The notes: a model not told the origin generated them from the sequence alone. Shown: positions 45,039 to 52,728, counted from the first letter of the stretch. The stretch is DNA of 64,000 nt from Pseudobdellovibrionaceae bacterium (GCA_947462815.1 CANHQR010000005.1:1-64000), one strand, 5' to 3'. Program-made: numbers and translations.

Positions 45039-46241
45039 ATGGCAGCCGCACACACACATGCCCCCGTCGCTCCAGGGCAGTTTGTCCCAAGTAAGTCGAT
45101 TCGCACTCTCTATTCGGGCGCGATCTTTTTTGGGCTCGTCCTGTTCGCCGTCGCGCTTTGGAAAGACCCGACGCGTGCTTGGCATGGCTATCTGACGTCG
45201 TACATGTACTGGACGAATCTCGCTTTGGGAGGTTTGTTCTTCGCTGCGATTCAACACGTTGCCAAAGCCGGATGGTCGGTCACGATTCGCCGAATCGCGG
45301 AAAGCTTCACAGCGTTCTTGCCAGTTGCAGCCGTGGGTGCAGTGGCCTGGCTGATTGGGTCCAAACACCTTTATGAGTGGTTGGATCAGAGTCTGGTTGC
45401 CAAAGACGCCATTCTACAGGGGAAGTCGGCCTATTTGAACGCCAAGGCCATGATTTTCCGAACAGTCCTCTTCTTTGGACTCTGGTTGTTCTTCTCTAAA
45501 GTTATCATTGGTCGAAGCTTGCAGCAGGACGAAGACGGTAAAGTCGAGCACACCGTCAAAAATGTGGGCTGGTCGATTGCGTTTTTGTTGGTGTTTGCGC
45601 TCTCGTACTCGTTTTTCACGGTCGACACTCTGATGTCGCTCCAGCCGCATTGGTTCTCGACGATCTGGGGCGTTTATAACTTCGCTGGTTTGTTTCAGAG
45701 CTTCCTGGCCATGCTGGTGATCTTCACGATCTACAGCATGAAAAAAGGCTGGCTGAGAGGATTGGTGAGCGAGGATCATTTGCATGACCTCGGTAAGTTC
45801 CTCAAAGGTTTCACGGTCTTCATGGCTTATATTGGGTTCTCGCAGTTCATTTTGATTTGGTACGCGAACCTTCCTGAAGAAACGATTTTCTATCTCGCGC
45901 GATCGAATGGCTGGTGGATGACGATTTCCGTAAGTCTCCTGCTCTTCAAGTTCGCTGTGCCATTTTTGCTTCTGCTTCCGAAGTGGGCCAAACGCACACC
46001 CGGTCATCTCGTGATGGTCTCGGTCCTCATCCTGATTATGCAGTATGTGGATATTCATTGGATGGTTTACCCAACTTTGGATCCCTATCAGCCGCTGTTT
46101 TCTTGGCCTGAAGTGGGAAGTTTTGCATTGTTCGGCGGACTTTTCTTGTGGTCCGTGACGCGCTTCCTCGCGGGGCATAAACTAGTCCCTGTGAAGGATC
46201 CGCGGATCCAAGAGGCCATTCATCATCACGTCGCATATTGA
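45039..46241 (+). CDS. actF: Alternative complex III membrane subunit ActF
   Basis: About 400 residues from the ATG at 45039, with GGAGAG eight bases upstream. About ten hydrophobic helices, and family landmarks such as FTAFLPVAAVGAVAWLIG and LMQYVDIHWMVYPTL. ActF is the second NrfD-like membrane subunit and a structural partner of ActC. It is the last act gene and is followed by a strong terminator. No actG and no terminal oxidase genes follow. Confidence 0.92.
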   Translation: MAAAHTHAPVAPGQFVPSKSIRTLYSGAIFFGLVLFAVALWKDPTRAWHGYLTSYMYWTNLALGGLFFAAIQHVAKAGWSVTIRRIAESFTAFLPVAAVGAVAWLIGSKHLYEWLDQSLVAKDAILQGKSAYLNAKAMIFRTVLFFGLWLFFSKVIIGRSLQQDEDGKVEHTVKNVGWSIAFLLVFALSYSFFTVDTLMSLQPHWFSTIWGVYNFAGLFQSFLAMLVIFTIYSMKKGWLRGLVSEDHLHDLGKFLKGFTVFMAYIGFSQFILIWYANLPEETIFYLARSNGWWMTISVSLLLFKFAVPFLLLLPKWAKRTPGHLVMVSVLILIMQYVDIHWMVYPTLDPYQPLFSWPEVGSFALFGGLFLWSVTRFLAGHKLVPVKDPRIQEAIHHHVAY

Positions 46242-46284
46242 GTGCGGGGCCTGATGAAGGCCGAAAGTCTGGATCTGCCTCCTT

Positions 46285-46320
46285 CGGCCTCGTCTTCAAC
46301 GACGAGGCCGTTGTGTTTGT
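46285..46320 (+). terminator. Rho-independent terminator of the act operon
   Basis: Ten-base perfect stem CGGCCTCGTC/GACGAGGCCG (46285-46294 with 46301-46310), six-base loop, then TTGTGTTTGT. It lies 43 bases after the actF stop. Confidence 0.8.
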
Positions 46321-46338
46321 GGCAAGCTTGCACAGGTG

Positions 46339-47673
46339 ATGTTGTCCGAGCTCAAGGGCTCGACGCATCGACAAGCTGAGAGGGGAACGGACGTGCCGAA
46401 TCGAACGAATCTGAATGCAACCCCATCAGCACTTCTGAAGCCGACGGAATCCGTTTCGGCGCGTGGCCGACTTCAGGACTCAATCCCTGAGCTGGGTGCG
46501 CATGTGAAAACAGTGTCCCGCCACCTGGCACAGGGTTGGGCTCGCGGTTGGGAAATCATTCGTATTCGCGACAGCCGACCTCAAGGCGCTGAGGCCGCTC
46601 CGCTGAAGACCTCGGCCAAGTCGCTCACGTCCAGCGATTTGTCGTCCGCCGATCTGTTGTCCAAAGGCTTGCCCAACAGCTTGCCCAACAGCTTGCAATC
46701 TAACGACTCGTATTCGCCGGGTGCCTCGCTCCGATCGCCGGCTCCCGTTGAGCGTCAAAACCTCAAGCTTCAAGATGGTCGTCGCCTCTCATTTCGAATC
46801 CTCGGGGTGTCTGACGCCAGAGAATGGATCCTTTTTCATCACGGGTACCCGGGTTCTTCGTGCCAGGCGAACTTGATTCATGGTCTGGCGCGCGAACATG
46901 GCTGGGGAGTCTTGGCGATCGATCGACCTGGTTTTTCACAAAGTGATTTCGATACGGGACGAAGTTTGAAAACGACGGCCTATGATGCGATTGAGGTCGC
47001 TTCAAAGTTGGGGATAGCTCGATTTCATGTGGTCGGTGTTTCGGGCGGAGCTCCGTATGCTCTTGCGACAGCGGCGGCTGCCCCTCAACGTACGCAGTCC
47101 CTTTCGACAGTTGGTGGGTTGGCGCAGCTGGCAGCGCCAGATCTTGAGGCCAAGCTCTCACCCTTTGAGAGATTCTGTGTACGTCGGGCGCGCAGCGGCG
47201 GAGTCACGGCGCATCTTCTGTTTGGGTGGATGGAGCGCGGAGTTCGACAGGATGAAGAGGCGGTGATCAAACGCTGGATTGATCGACTTGCGACCGCGGA
47301 TCGCGAGGAAATGGAAAAGCCCGAGCTTCGCGAGGTCCTCGTGAGGTCACTCAAGGAAGCCATTGAGCCAGGTATTCGAGGCGTGATTGCGGATCTGCGA
47401 CTTTTAGCCTCGCCCTGGGACTTTAGCCTCGAGCATGTGCATTCGCCGGCGTGGATTTGGCATGGGACTGAAGACAATGTCGTTCCCTATGCTCATGGTG
47501 TTTACTTGGCCACGGGACTCCGTCAGGCCAAGTTGATGACGGTTGAGGGGGCCGGGCATTACTCGCTTTGTCTCACGGAGCGGCAGAAGATTGTGGAGCA
47601 AATCCTGAGCTTTGCGGGTCATGGTGAGGTGAAGTTGCCTCTTAAGTCGACTGAGCTTCGCGAGCTGACTTGA
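46339..47673 (+). CDS. Alpha/beta hydrolase with long N-terminal extension
   Basis: About 444 residues. The core (residue 138 on) is an alpha/beta hydrolase: oxyanion HHGYPGSS near 168, nucleophile GVSGG with Ser near 235, acidic HGTEDNVVPY and the final His in GAGHYS, so the catalytic triad looks complete. The first 130 residues are low-complexity and unlike the family, with short internal duplications (LPNSLPNS; a 12-bp DNA repeat near 46668-46691). The start is uncertain: ATG 46339 or GTG 46336, with a weak ribosome-binding site. Substrate unknown. It stands alone between the act terminator and thrS. Confidence 0.8.
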   Translation: MLSELKGSTHRQAERGTDVPNRTNLNATPSALLKPTESVSARGRLQDSIPELGAHVKTVSRHLAQGWARGWEIIRIRDSRPQGAEAAPLKTSAKSLTSSDLSSADLLSKGLPNSLPNSLQSNDSYSPGASLRSPAPVERQNLKLQDGRRLSFRILGVSDAREWILFHHGYPGSSCQANLIHGLAREHGWGVLAIDRPGFSQSDFDTGRSLKTTAYDAIEVASKLGIARFHVVGVSGGAPYALATAAAAPQRTQSLSTVGGLAQLAAPDLEAKLSPFERFCVRRARSGGVTAHLLFGWMERGVRQDEEAVIKRWIDRLATADREEMEKPELREVLVRSLKEAIEPGIRGVIADLRLLASPWDFSLEHVHSPAWIWHGTEDNVVPYAHGVYLATGLRQAKLMTVEGAGHYSLCLTERQKIVEQILSFAGHGEVKLPLKSTELRELT

Positions 47674-47696
47674 GTTTTCCCTCTGATTCCGATACT
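47670..47696 (+). promoter_or_regulatory. Candidate promoter of the thrS leader ORF
   Basis: TTGAGT (47670-47675) and GATACT (47691-47696), spacer 15 bases (short). A start site near 47703 would leave about three bases before the ATG at 47706. Confidence 0.4.
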
Positions 47697-47705
47697 CTGA
47701 AAACC

Positions 47706-47801
47706 ATGGCGAAGCTTCTTGCTACAAAGCTTTTGTCTCTTTCTTTCGCACGCACATGTGCGCCGACGCTCACGCGTTGGACGACCTCGCTCGTTTCATG
47801 A
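47706..47801 (+). CDS. Putative threonine-rich leader peptide ORF before thrS
   Basis: A 31-codon frame beginning MAKLLATKLLSLSF and ending in TGA at 47799-47801, which overlaps the thrS ATG (47798) as ATGA. Six of its 31 residues are threonine, four of them in the last 11 codons including a Thr-Thr pair, and there is one Trp. It has no Shine-Dalgarno sequence but sits just after a -10-like GATACT. The size, threonine content and overlap fit a leader peptide that would couple thrS translation to charged tRNA-Thr supply. This is an inference; no attenuator hairpin was identified, so chance remains possible. Confidence 0.4.
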   Translation: MAKLLATKLLSLSFARTCAPTLTRWTTSLVS

Positions 47802-49831
47802 GCGTTCAGGTCACTCTTCCCGACGGAAAGCAGATCGACTTTGACCGCGAGCCGACAGTTCTTGAGGTGGCAGCAAGAATTGGCGCAGGGCTGGCGAAGG
47901 CCACTTTGGGTGCGAAGTTCAATGGCGCTCCAGAGATCGTTGATTTGCGCGCGCGAGTGCCGAACGGGGCGCGTATTGAGATTGTGACCTCCAAAGTACC
48001 CGAGGGTCTCGAGGTGATCCGTCATTCCGCGGCGCATGTGATGGCGCATGCGGTTCAGCAGTTGTGGCCGGACGTGAAGGTCACGATCGGCCCCGTCGTC
48101 GAAAGCGGCTTCTACTACGATTTCGATAGTCCTCGGCCCTTTACGCCTGAAGATTTTGAAAAGATCGAAAAGAAAATGATGGAGCTGATCGCCGCGGATC
48201 TTGAGATTCGTCGTGAGGACGTTCCTTGGCGAGAAGCCAAAGAGCGTTTTGCCAAGCTCGGGGAAAAATTCAAACTTGAGCTCATCGACGACATTCATGC
48301 GAAGTCCGGGGATGAAGTGGTCGGGATCTATCATAATGGTGAGCAGTGGTTTGATCTATGTCGTGGTCCCCACGTGCAGCGCACCAGTCAGATCAAAGCT
48401 GTGAAGCTCATGTCGCTGGCGGGAGCCTACTGGCGAGGCGATGAAAAGCGCGAGCAGTTACAGCGAGTTTACGCGACGGCATTCGCTGACAAAAAGGATC
48501 TGGATCAGCATTTGGCTCGATTGGAAGAGGCAAAAAAGCGCGATCATCGAAAAATCGGCAAAGATCTAGGCCTTTTCATGTTCCATCCCTACGCACCTGG
48601 CTCGCCGTTTTTTACCGGCAAGGGTGCGACGATCTACAACCAGCTGGTGGGCTTGATGCGGGATCTTTACCGCGAGTTTGGTTACCAAGAGGTGATCACT
48701 CCCCAGGTCTTTGATGTCGAGCTGTTTAAAACTTCGGGTCACTACGCGAACTACCGTGAAAACATGTATTTCACGTCCATCGATCAAGCGGCGCAGAAAG
48801 ATAAGGTCGAGGGTGTCGATGTTCGACAATCCTCGATGAAGCCCATGAACTGTCCTTCGCACTGCTTGATGTTTGGGGCCGATAAAAAGTCTTATCGTGA
48901 ATTGCCGTGGCGAATTGCTGACTTTGGACGCCTACATCGTTTCGAGCGAAGTGGCGTCATGCATGGCCTCACGCGTGTGCGTACCTTCTGCCAAGATGAC
49001 GCCCATATCTTTTGCACGCGTTCGCAAATGAAGGCGGAGATCATCGATTTCATGCGTCTCACCAAGAAGACCTATGAGCTTTTGGGCATGACCGAGTTTC
49101 GCGTTTTGGTGGCGACTCGCCCGGAAAACCGAATGGGATCCGACCAAGTTTGGGATGAGGCCGAGAACGCTTTGGAAGAAGGCCTTAAGGCTTTGGAAAT
49201 CCCCTACGCGATCAGCCCTGGCGAAGGGGCCTTTTACGGTCCCAAGATTGAAATTCACTTTGTCGATGCGATTGGGCGCAGCTGGCAGCTCGGCACGATT
49301 CAAGTCGACTTCAACATGCCCGAGTCCTTTGGTCTCGAATATGTGGGTGACGACAATCAGCCTCATCGCCCCGTCATGCTGCATCGGGCGATTTTGGGTT
49401 CGCTCGAGCGTTTCATTGGGATTTACATCGAGCATACCAGCGGAAAGTTTCCGACTTGGCTGGCGCCTGAGCAGGTCTATGTCTTGAATGTGACGGATCG
49501 ACAAGAAGAGTACGCGAATGAGATTCTCGCACGCTTGCGGGCTCAGGGCGTGCGGGTGCACTTTGATTCTCGAAATGAAAAGCTGGGCTTCAAGATTCGC
49601 GAAGCTCAGTTGGCTCGTGTTCCCTATATGTTGGTGATCGGGGATCAAGAGGTGCAGAATCGCACCGTCACCTTACGTTTGAATAATGGAGCTCAAATCA
49701 GTGCGCTGAAGCTTGAGGAATTTGAGCGACTCTTAGTCGCTGAAATCCGCGAGCGTCGCCTCGAGTCGCCCTGGGCGACTGCAACCGGCGAGAGTGCAAA
49801 GTCAAAATCTAACGAGGAGGTCAGCCATTAA
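47798..49831 (+). CDS. thrS: Threonyl-tRNA synthetase
   Basis: About 677 residues from the ATG at 47798, chosen because MSVQVTLPDGKQIDF matches the usual N-terminal TGS domain start; an ATG at 47756 would add 14 residues. The order is TGS domain (1-65), the editing domain with HSAAHVMAHAVQQLWPD, then the class II catalytic core (GSPFFTGKG; MKPMNCPSHCLMF; FHRFERSGVMHGLTRVR-type motif 2; PVMLHRAILGSLERFIGI motif 3) and the anticodon-binding domain. It charges tRNA-Thr. Its stop TAA overlaps the infC AUU start. Confidence 0.96.
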   Translation: MSVQVTLPDGKQIDFDREPTVLEVAARIGAGLAKATLGAKFNGAPEIVDLRARVPNGARIEIVTSKVPEGLEVIRHSAAHVMAHAVQQLWPDVKVTIGPVVESGFYYDFDSPRPFTPEDFEKIEKKMMELIAADLEIRREDVPWREAKERFAKLGEKFKLELIDDIHAKSGDEVVGIYHNGEQWFDLCRGPHVQRTSQIKAVKLMSLAGAYWRGDEKREQLQRVYATAFADKKDLDQHLARLEEAKKRDHRKIGKDLGLFMFHPYAPGSPFFTGKGATIYNQLVGLMRDLYREFGYQEVITPQVFDVELFKTSGHYANYRENMYFTSIDQAAQKDKVEGVDVRQSSMKPMNCPSHCLMFGADKKSYRELPWRIADFGRLHRFERSGVMHGLTRVRTFCQDDAHIFCTRSQMKAEIIDFMRLTKKTYELLGMTEFRVLVATRPENRMGSDQVWDEAENALEEGLKALEIPYAISPGEGAFYGPKIEIHFVDAIGRSWQLGTIQVDFNMPESFGLEYVGDDNQPHRPVMLHRAILGSLERFIGIYIEHTSGKFPTWLAPEQVYVLNVTDRQEEYANEILARLRAQGVRVHFDSRNEKLGFKIREAQLARVPYMLVIGDQEVQNRTVTLRLNNGAQISALKLEEFERLLVAEIRERRLESPWATATGESAKSKSNEEVSH

Positions 49832-50642
49832 CAGTGGCGGATTTGGACGTCCCCCGGGATCGGGTGGACCAGGTGGTGGTGGTGGTGGTTTTGGTCGTCC
49901 CCCCGGATCGGGTGGACCAGGTGGATTTCGTCCGGGCGGCCCCGGTGGCGGAGGCCCTCGTCCGGGTGGCCCTCGCCCCTTTGGCGGCGGTGGCGGCGGA
50001 GGACCTGGTGGGCCCAGTGGCCCTGGTGGTGGACCCGGAGCTCCTCGTTTTGATCGTGGTCCACGGCGCGGACCTGTCCAAAAGGACGGCCCACGCACGA
50101 ACCGCGAAATTCGAGTTCCTGAAGTGCGCGTGATCGGCGAAGACGGCTCGATGCTCGGAATTTTTCCGACGCAAGAGGCGGTTCGCATGGCCGAAGACAA
50201 AGGCCTCGATCTTATCGAAGTGGCGCCGACGGCAAAGCCGCCGACCTGCAAGATCGCCGACTACGGCAAGTATCGATATGAGCAGAAGCAGAAGGAGCGC
50301 GAGGCGCGCAAAAACCAAGTTGTGATCACGATCAAAGAGATCCAGCTTCGGCCGCGCACCGATGAACACGACCTGCAGGTGAAGCTCAAAAAGGCCCGCG
50401 AGTTCATCCTCGAGGGCGACAAGGTGAAAGTGAACCTTCGCTTTTACGGTCGCGAGATGGCCCATCAGGAACTGGGAATCGAGTTGTTACGTCGTGTGAC
50501 CACTGAGTTGGGCGACGTGGCGATGGTGGAGAGCCCGCCAAAGATGGAAGGTAAGCAGATGTTCGTACTGCTCGCTCCCGATAAGGAGAAAGTGAAAGAG
50601 TACGAGAAGAAACTCGCTGAAACGGCGCCAAAAGCCGAGTGA
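49827..50642 (+). CDS. infC: Translation initiation factor IF-3 with AUU start and Gly-rich extension
   Basis: About 271 residues. The start is taken as ATT at 49827: GAGGAGG lies six bases upstream, it overlaps the thrS stop (ATTAA), and AUU is the known rare start that lets IF3 repress its own synthesis. The only upstream canonical-type start (49794) lies inside thrS before the ribosome-binding site. Residues 1-90 are a Gly/Pro/Arg-rich tract with two near-identical copies of GFGRPPGSGGPGG, absent from standard IF3 of about 180 residues. The IF3 body follows: NREIRVPEVRVIGEDG, EAVRMAEDKGLDLIEVAP, PPTCKIADYGKYRYEQ, and the C-domain VVITIKEIQLRP. A terminator follows at once. Confidence 0.93.
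   Translation: MNSGGFGRPPGSGGPGGGGGGFGRPPGSGGPGGFRPGGPGGGGPRPGGPRPFGGGGGGGPGGPSGPGGGPGAPRFDRGPRRGPVQKDGPRTNREIRVPEVRVIGEDGSMLGIFPTQEAVRMAEDKGLDLIEVAPTAKPPTCKIADYGKYRYEQKQKEREARKNQVVITIKEIQLRPRTDEHDLQVKLKKAREFILEGDKVKVNLRFYGREMAHQELGIELLRRVTTELGDVAMVESPPKMEGKQMFVLLAPDKEKVKEYEKKLAETAPKAE
49830..49922 (+). repeat. Two imperfect copies of a 40-50 bp unit in infC
   Basis: The stretch coding for GGFGRPPGSGGPGG occurs at about 49833-49875 and again at about 49885-49925 with nearly identical codons, separated by a GGT run. This points to recent duplication or slippage within the extension. Confidence 0.7.
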
Positions 50643-50646
50643 GTGA

Positions 50647-50677
50647 AAAGCCCCTCTTCAGGAGGGGCTTTTTTTAT
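50647..50677. terminator. Bidirectional terminator after infC
   Basis: Ten-base perfect stem AAAGCCCCTC/GAGGGGCTTT (50647-50656 with 50662-50671), five-base loop, followed by a T-run. A-rich flanks on the left let it also serve the convergent gene ending at 50674. Confidence 0.92.
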
Positions 50678-50946
50678 TTGGTGCTGACGAGATCTTTCGC
50701 TGAAAGTATTGAAGTCGTGGCAACGATCAGCTGCACGCGGGTGCCGCGCTTGAGGGGTTTCAAGTAGTTGAGCTGCTCGGCGTTGAGTTCGGATTTTCGA
50801 ATCTCGTAGATCAGTTGGGTGGTTTGCACTCTGACCGTCTTTTCGTCGAAGGCTTTAAGCTCGCCATCCACTTGAAAAACGCCGAGGGCGCGTGCTGGCG
50901 GCCAGGTGAAAAACAGCAAAGCGGCGGCTAGAATAGAGCGAATCAT
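50674..50946 (-). CDS. Small exported protein, 90 aa
   Basis: Start taken at 50946, where AAGGAG lies seven bases upstream; longer in-frame starts would lose the signal peptide. Residues 1-21 form a signal (MIRSILAAALLFFTWPPARA), followed by about 68 residues of beta-rich sequence (VFQVDGELKAFDEKTVRVQT). Family not recognised. It overlaps the preceding secreted-protein gene as ATGA, so the two are translationally coupled. Confidence 0.7.
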   Translation of the reverse strand: MIRSILAAALLFFTWPPARALGVFQVDGELKAFDEKTVRVQTTQLIYEIRKSELNAEQLNYLKPLKRGTRVQLIVATTSILSAKDLVSTK

Positions 50947-51500
50947 CGCGAGACTCCTTGCGGTGGCTGCACGCCGTCTTGTTGCACGCGGAAACCTGAA
51001 TGTTGTTGTTGGGGAAGTGGACGAAGAGCCCAGTGTCGGGCAGATCCGGCTGTTCGCGAGTTCACGCATTCATTCACGCGCGGGCACTCGGGGGCGCCGC
51101 TGGCGTTTTTTCGTCCGAGGCACTGTACATTCATGAACGTGACCTCAGGTTGGAAGCCCATCGCCCCGGAGCCGGCGCCCCGCATGATGGTATTGCTGAT
51201 TTCCGTGTCGCTCAATTGATCGAACTTTTTTCCTGGGTTCTGTTGTTCAATGTACAAGCGAAGCCGAGCTGTCAGCGGTGTGCAAGAGGCTGTGTAGGAA
51301 CAGAAGATTTGCGGCTGTGAGGGGTCTGTGCTCACACTGCCGCTTGCGCACTGAACTTCCGCTGTGTCGGAGTAAAATGCGCCAGACCCTGGTGGTGTGC
51401 CGCAGGCAAACATCACGCGTTCGTTGGCGTAAAGTGGCAATGCTAGGAAACTCAAGCCTAAGCTGAAGATGAGCCGTGAACGAGAGCGAATCCAGTGCAT
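50943..51500 (-). CDS. Cysteine-containing secreted protein, 185 aa
   Basis: Signal peptide about residues 1-26 (LIFSLGLSFLALPLYANE). The mature part has at least seven cysteines (FACGTPPG, VQCASG, IFCSYTASC, VQCLG, PECPR, NECVN), likely disulfide-bonded in the periplasm or outside the cell. Family not recognised. AAGGAGG precedes the ATG but lies in a hairpin (51503-51533). It is coupled to the next small exported protein by an ATGA overlap. Confidence 0.7.
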   Translation of the reverse strand: MHWIRSRSRLIFSLGLSFLALPLYANERVMFACGTPPGSGAFYSDTAEVQCASGSVSTDPSQPQIFCSYTASCTPLTARLRLYIEQQNPGKKFDQLSDTEISNTIMRGAGSGAMGFQPEVTFMNVQCLGRKNASGAPECPRVNECVNSRTAGSARHWALRPLPQQQHSGFRVQQDGVQPPQGVSR

Positions 51501-51502
51501 GC

Positions 51503-51533
51503 AGGCCTCCTTGCGATAGTTTGCGGGAGGCCT
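51503..51533 (-). promoter_or_regulatory. Hairpin covering the ribosome-binding site of the secreted-protein gene
   Basis: AGGCCTCC (51503-51510) pairs perfectly with GGAGGCCT (51526-51533). On the minus-strand RNA the downstream arm contains the AGGAGG used to start translation at 51500, so pairing would block it. There is no T-run, so it is not a typical terminator. Confidence 0.55.
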
Positions 51534-51591
51534 CCTGAAGTCACAAGTCGAGTTTCCCCTCTATCGATCGGTGAGGGCGTTGATCAAGAAA

Positions 51592-51939
51592 TCAACTCAG
51601 CCACAGCCACCAGGTGAGACGAGGTCCCAGCTCCCAACTCATCAGATTGGCGATCAGCGAAGTGACGAGCCAGGCCCGCCAACGTTCCCAAGCTTGGGTC
51701 GTGCCGGCGTGAAGGACCGCCTCGCTCGTCCACGCAAAAATCTCCGCACTGATGATGGCACTGAACCAAGAGAGGCCCATCGTCATGTGTCCAAAGAAAA
51801 TCGTGGGGTGCGTGATGAGGTTCGCCAAAGTCGTCAGGGCGATTGAGCGTGCTGGGGTGAGCCCGAGTCGACGATGCAAGAGATAGAAGAAGGCGAGCTC
51901 CAGCGCGTTCGACTGAAGGAAGGTGATTAGGTACGCCAT
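51592..51939 (-). CDS. Small multi-pass membrane protein, 115 aa
   Basis: Start at 51939 (MAYLITFLQSNALELAFFYL); a longer frame to 52110 overlaps the upstream gene and is unlikely. Three or four hydrophobic segments (about 3-20, 30-55, 58-72, 88-105). Its start lies 13 bases inside the preceding membrane-protein gene, so it is probably translated by coupling. Not recognised. Confidence 0.6.
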   Translation of the reverse strand: MAYLITFLQSNALELAFFYLLHRRLGLTPARSIALTTLANLITHPTIFFGHMTMGLSWFSAIISAEIFAWTSEAVLHAGTTQAWERWRAWLVTSLIANLMSWELGPRLTWWLWLS

Positions 51940-52283
51940 GTTTGTCGTTCTCGCCGAAGTTTGAGCGCTGCGAGTGTCACCACCAGAGCCCAGAGTATGA
52001 AGAGTTTCGGATCGTCGAAGATTCCAAGGCGTGTGGTCGAAAGCTGAAGGACTTCGGGATAGGCGTTCTCGATCAGTCCCCAAGGGGTGAGTAGGCCGGC
52101 TTGCTCCCAACTCACTTGCCCGCGAGGCGGGAACTGATAGTTGGACCCATATGAAAGCGACATCGCGGCGATCACCAGGGCCGCGTTATGCAAGCTCCCT
52201 GAACTCATCCAACGGCGCAATCCCTGAGAGACTGAACCGTTGGATCTAGGCTGCGAATTAGCGACAGGTGTTTTGCGAGGCAT
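51927..52283 (-). CDS. Small membrane protein, 118 aa
   Basis: A polar N-terminus, a hydrophobic stretch (about 33-46), a periplasmic-looking loop with PPRGQVSWEQAG and a C-terminal helix (about 92-108: LFILWALVVTLAALKL) followed by basic residues. It starts inside the preceding secreted-protein gene (26-base overlap), with an alternative ATG at 52208. It overlaps the next gene by 13 bases. Not recognised; it probably acts with its two neighbours. Confidence 0.55.
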   Translation of the reverse strand: MPRKTPVANSQPRSNGSVSQGLRRWMSSGSLHNAALVIAAMSLSYGSNYQFPPRGQVSWEQAGLLTPWGLIENAYPEVLQLSTTRLGIFDDPKLFILWALVVTLAALKLRRERQTWRT

Positions 52284-52728
52284 CGTTCAAATCGAGCGGG
52301 AAAGCGTCGCCGGCCAAGTCGTGCTTGTAGGCGGGGTCATGGACCTTGTGCAGGGAGACTTGGCATTCGACCTGAGGAGCGGGGACGACGCGAGGCTGTG
52401 AACCGCCGTTGGAAGTCGCCTCATCCACGATTTTGATGCCTGAGCAGCTCATCACGAGGTTCCAGCCGTTTGAAGCGATGAGAAGTGAGCGCTCGTTCAT
52501 TTTACGGAGCTCAGCTTCCTGAGGGGGCACCATGGCATCCAGAACGGTGCTCGAGCTGGGCAGGAGTTTCATAAACTTGCCCGCATCTTCACCGTAAAAC
52601 TTAATCACTTGGCCGTCGCGCATCGGGCCGGGGTTGATGCCTTTGACGTCAACAAAGGCGATGCCACCATCGTTGGCGAAGGCGGACGTGCTGAACAGGA
52701 TGGCGAGAGCCAAAAGGTGCATGCGCAT
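52258..52728 (-). CDS. Secreted hypothetical protein, 156 aa
   Basis: Signal peptide residues 1-18 (MRMHLLALAILFSTSAFA), strong ribosome-binding site TGAGGAG five bases before the ATG. The mature part has three or four cysteines (VMSCSG, VECQV, NTCR) and no recognised domain. First gene of the minus-strand group placed between infC and rpmI. Confidence 0.7.
   Translation of the reverse strand: MRMHLLALAILFSTSAFANDGGIAFVDVKGINPGPMRDGQVIKFYGEDAGKFMKLLPSSSTVLDAMVPPQEAELRKMNERSLLIASNGWNLVMSCSGIKIVDEATSNGGSQPRVVPAPQVECQVSLHKVHDPAYKHDLAGDAFPLDLNDASQNTCR

Noticed and set aside
47756-47797. Upstream in-frame ATG as the thrS start
   Set aside because: It adds 14 residues not seen at the TGS domain N-terminus and has no ribosome-binding site; the ATG at 47798 fits better and is overlapped by the leader ORF stop.
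47640-47797. T-box riboswitch before thrS
   Set aside because: No T-box core sequence, stem I or terminator/antiterminator pair could be found in the short gap.
49794-49826. Upstream start for infC inside thrS
   Set aside because: It precedes the strong GAGGAGG site and would add residues encoded by thrS; the ATT start at 49827 explains the spacing.
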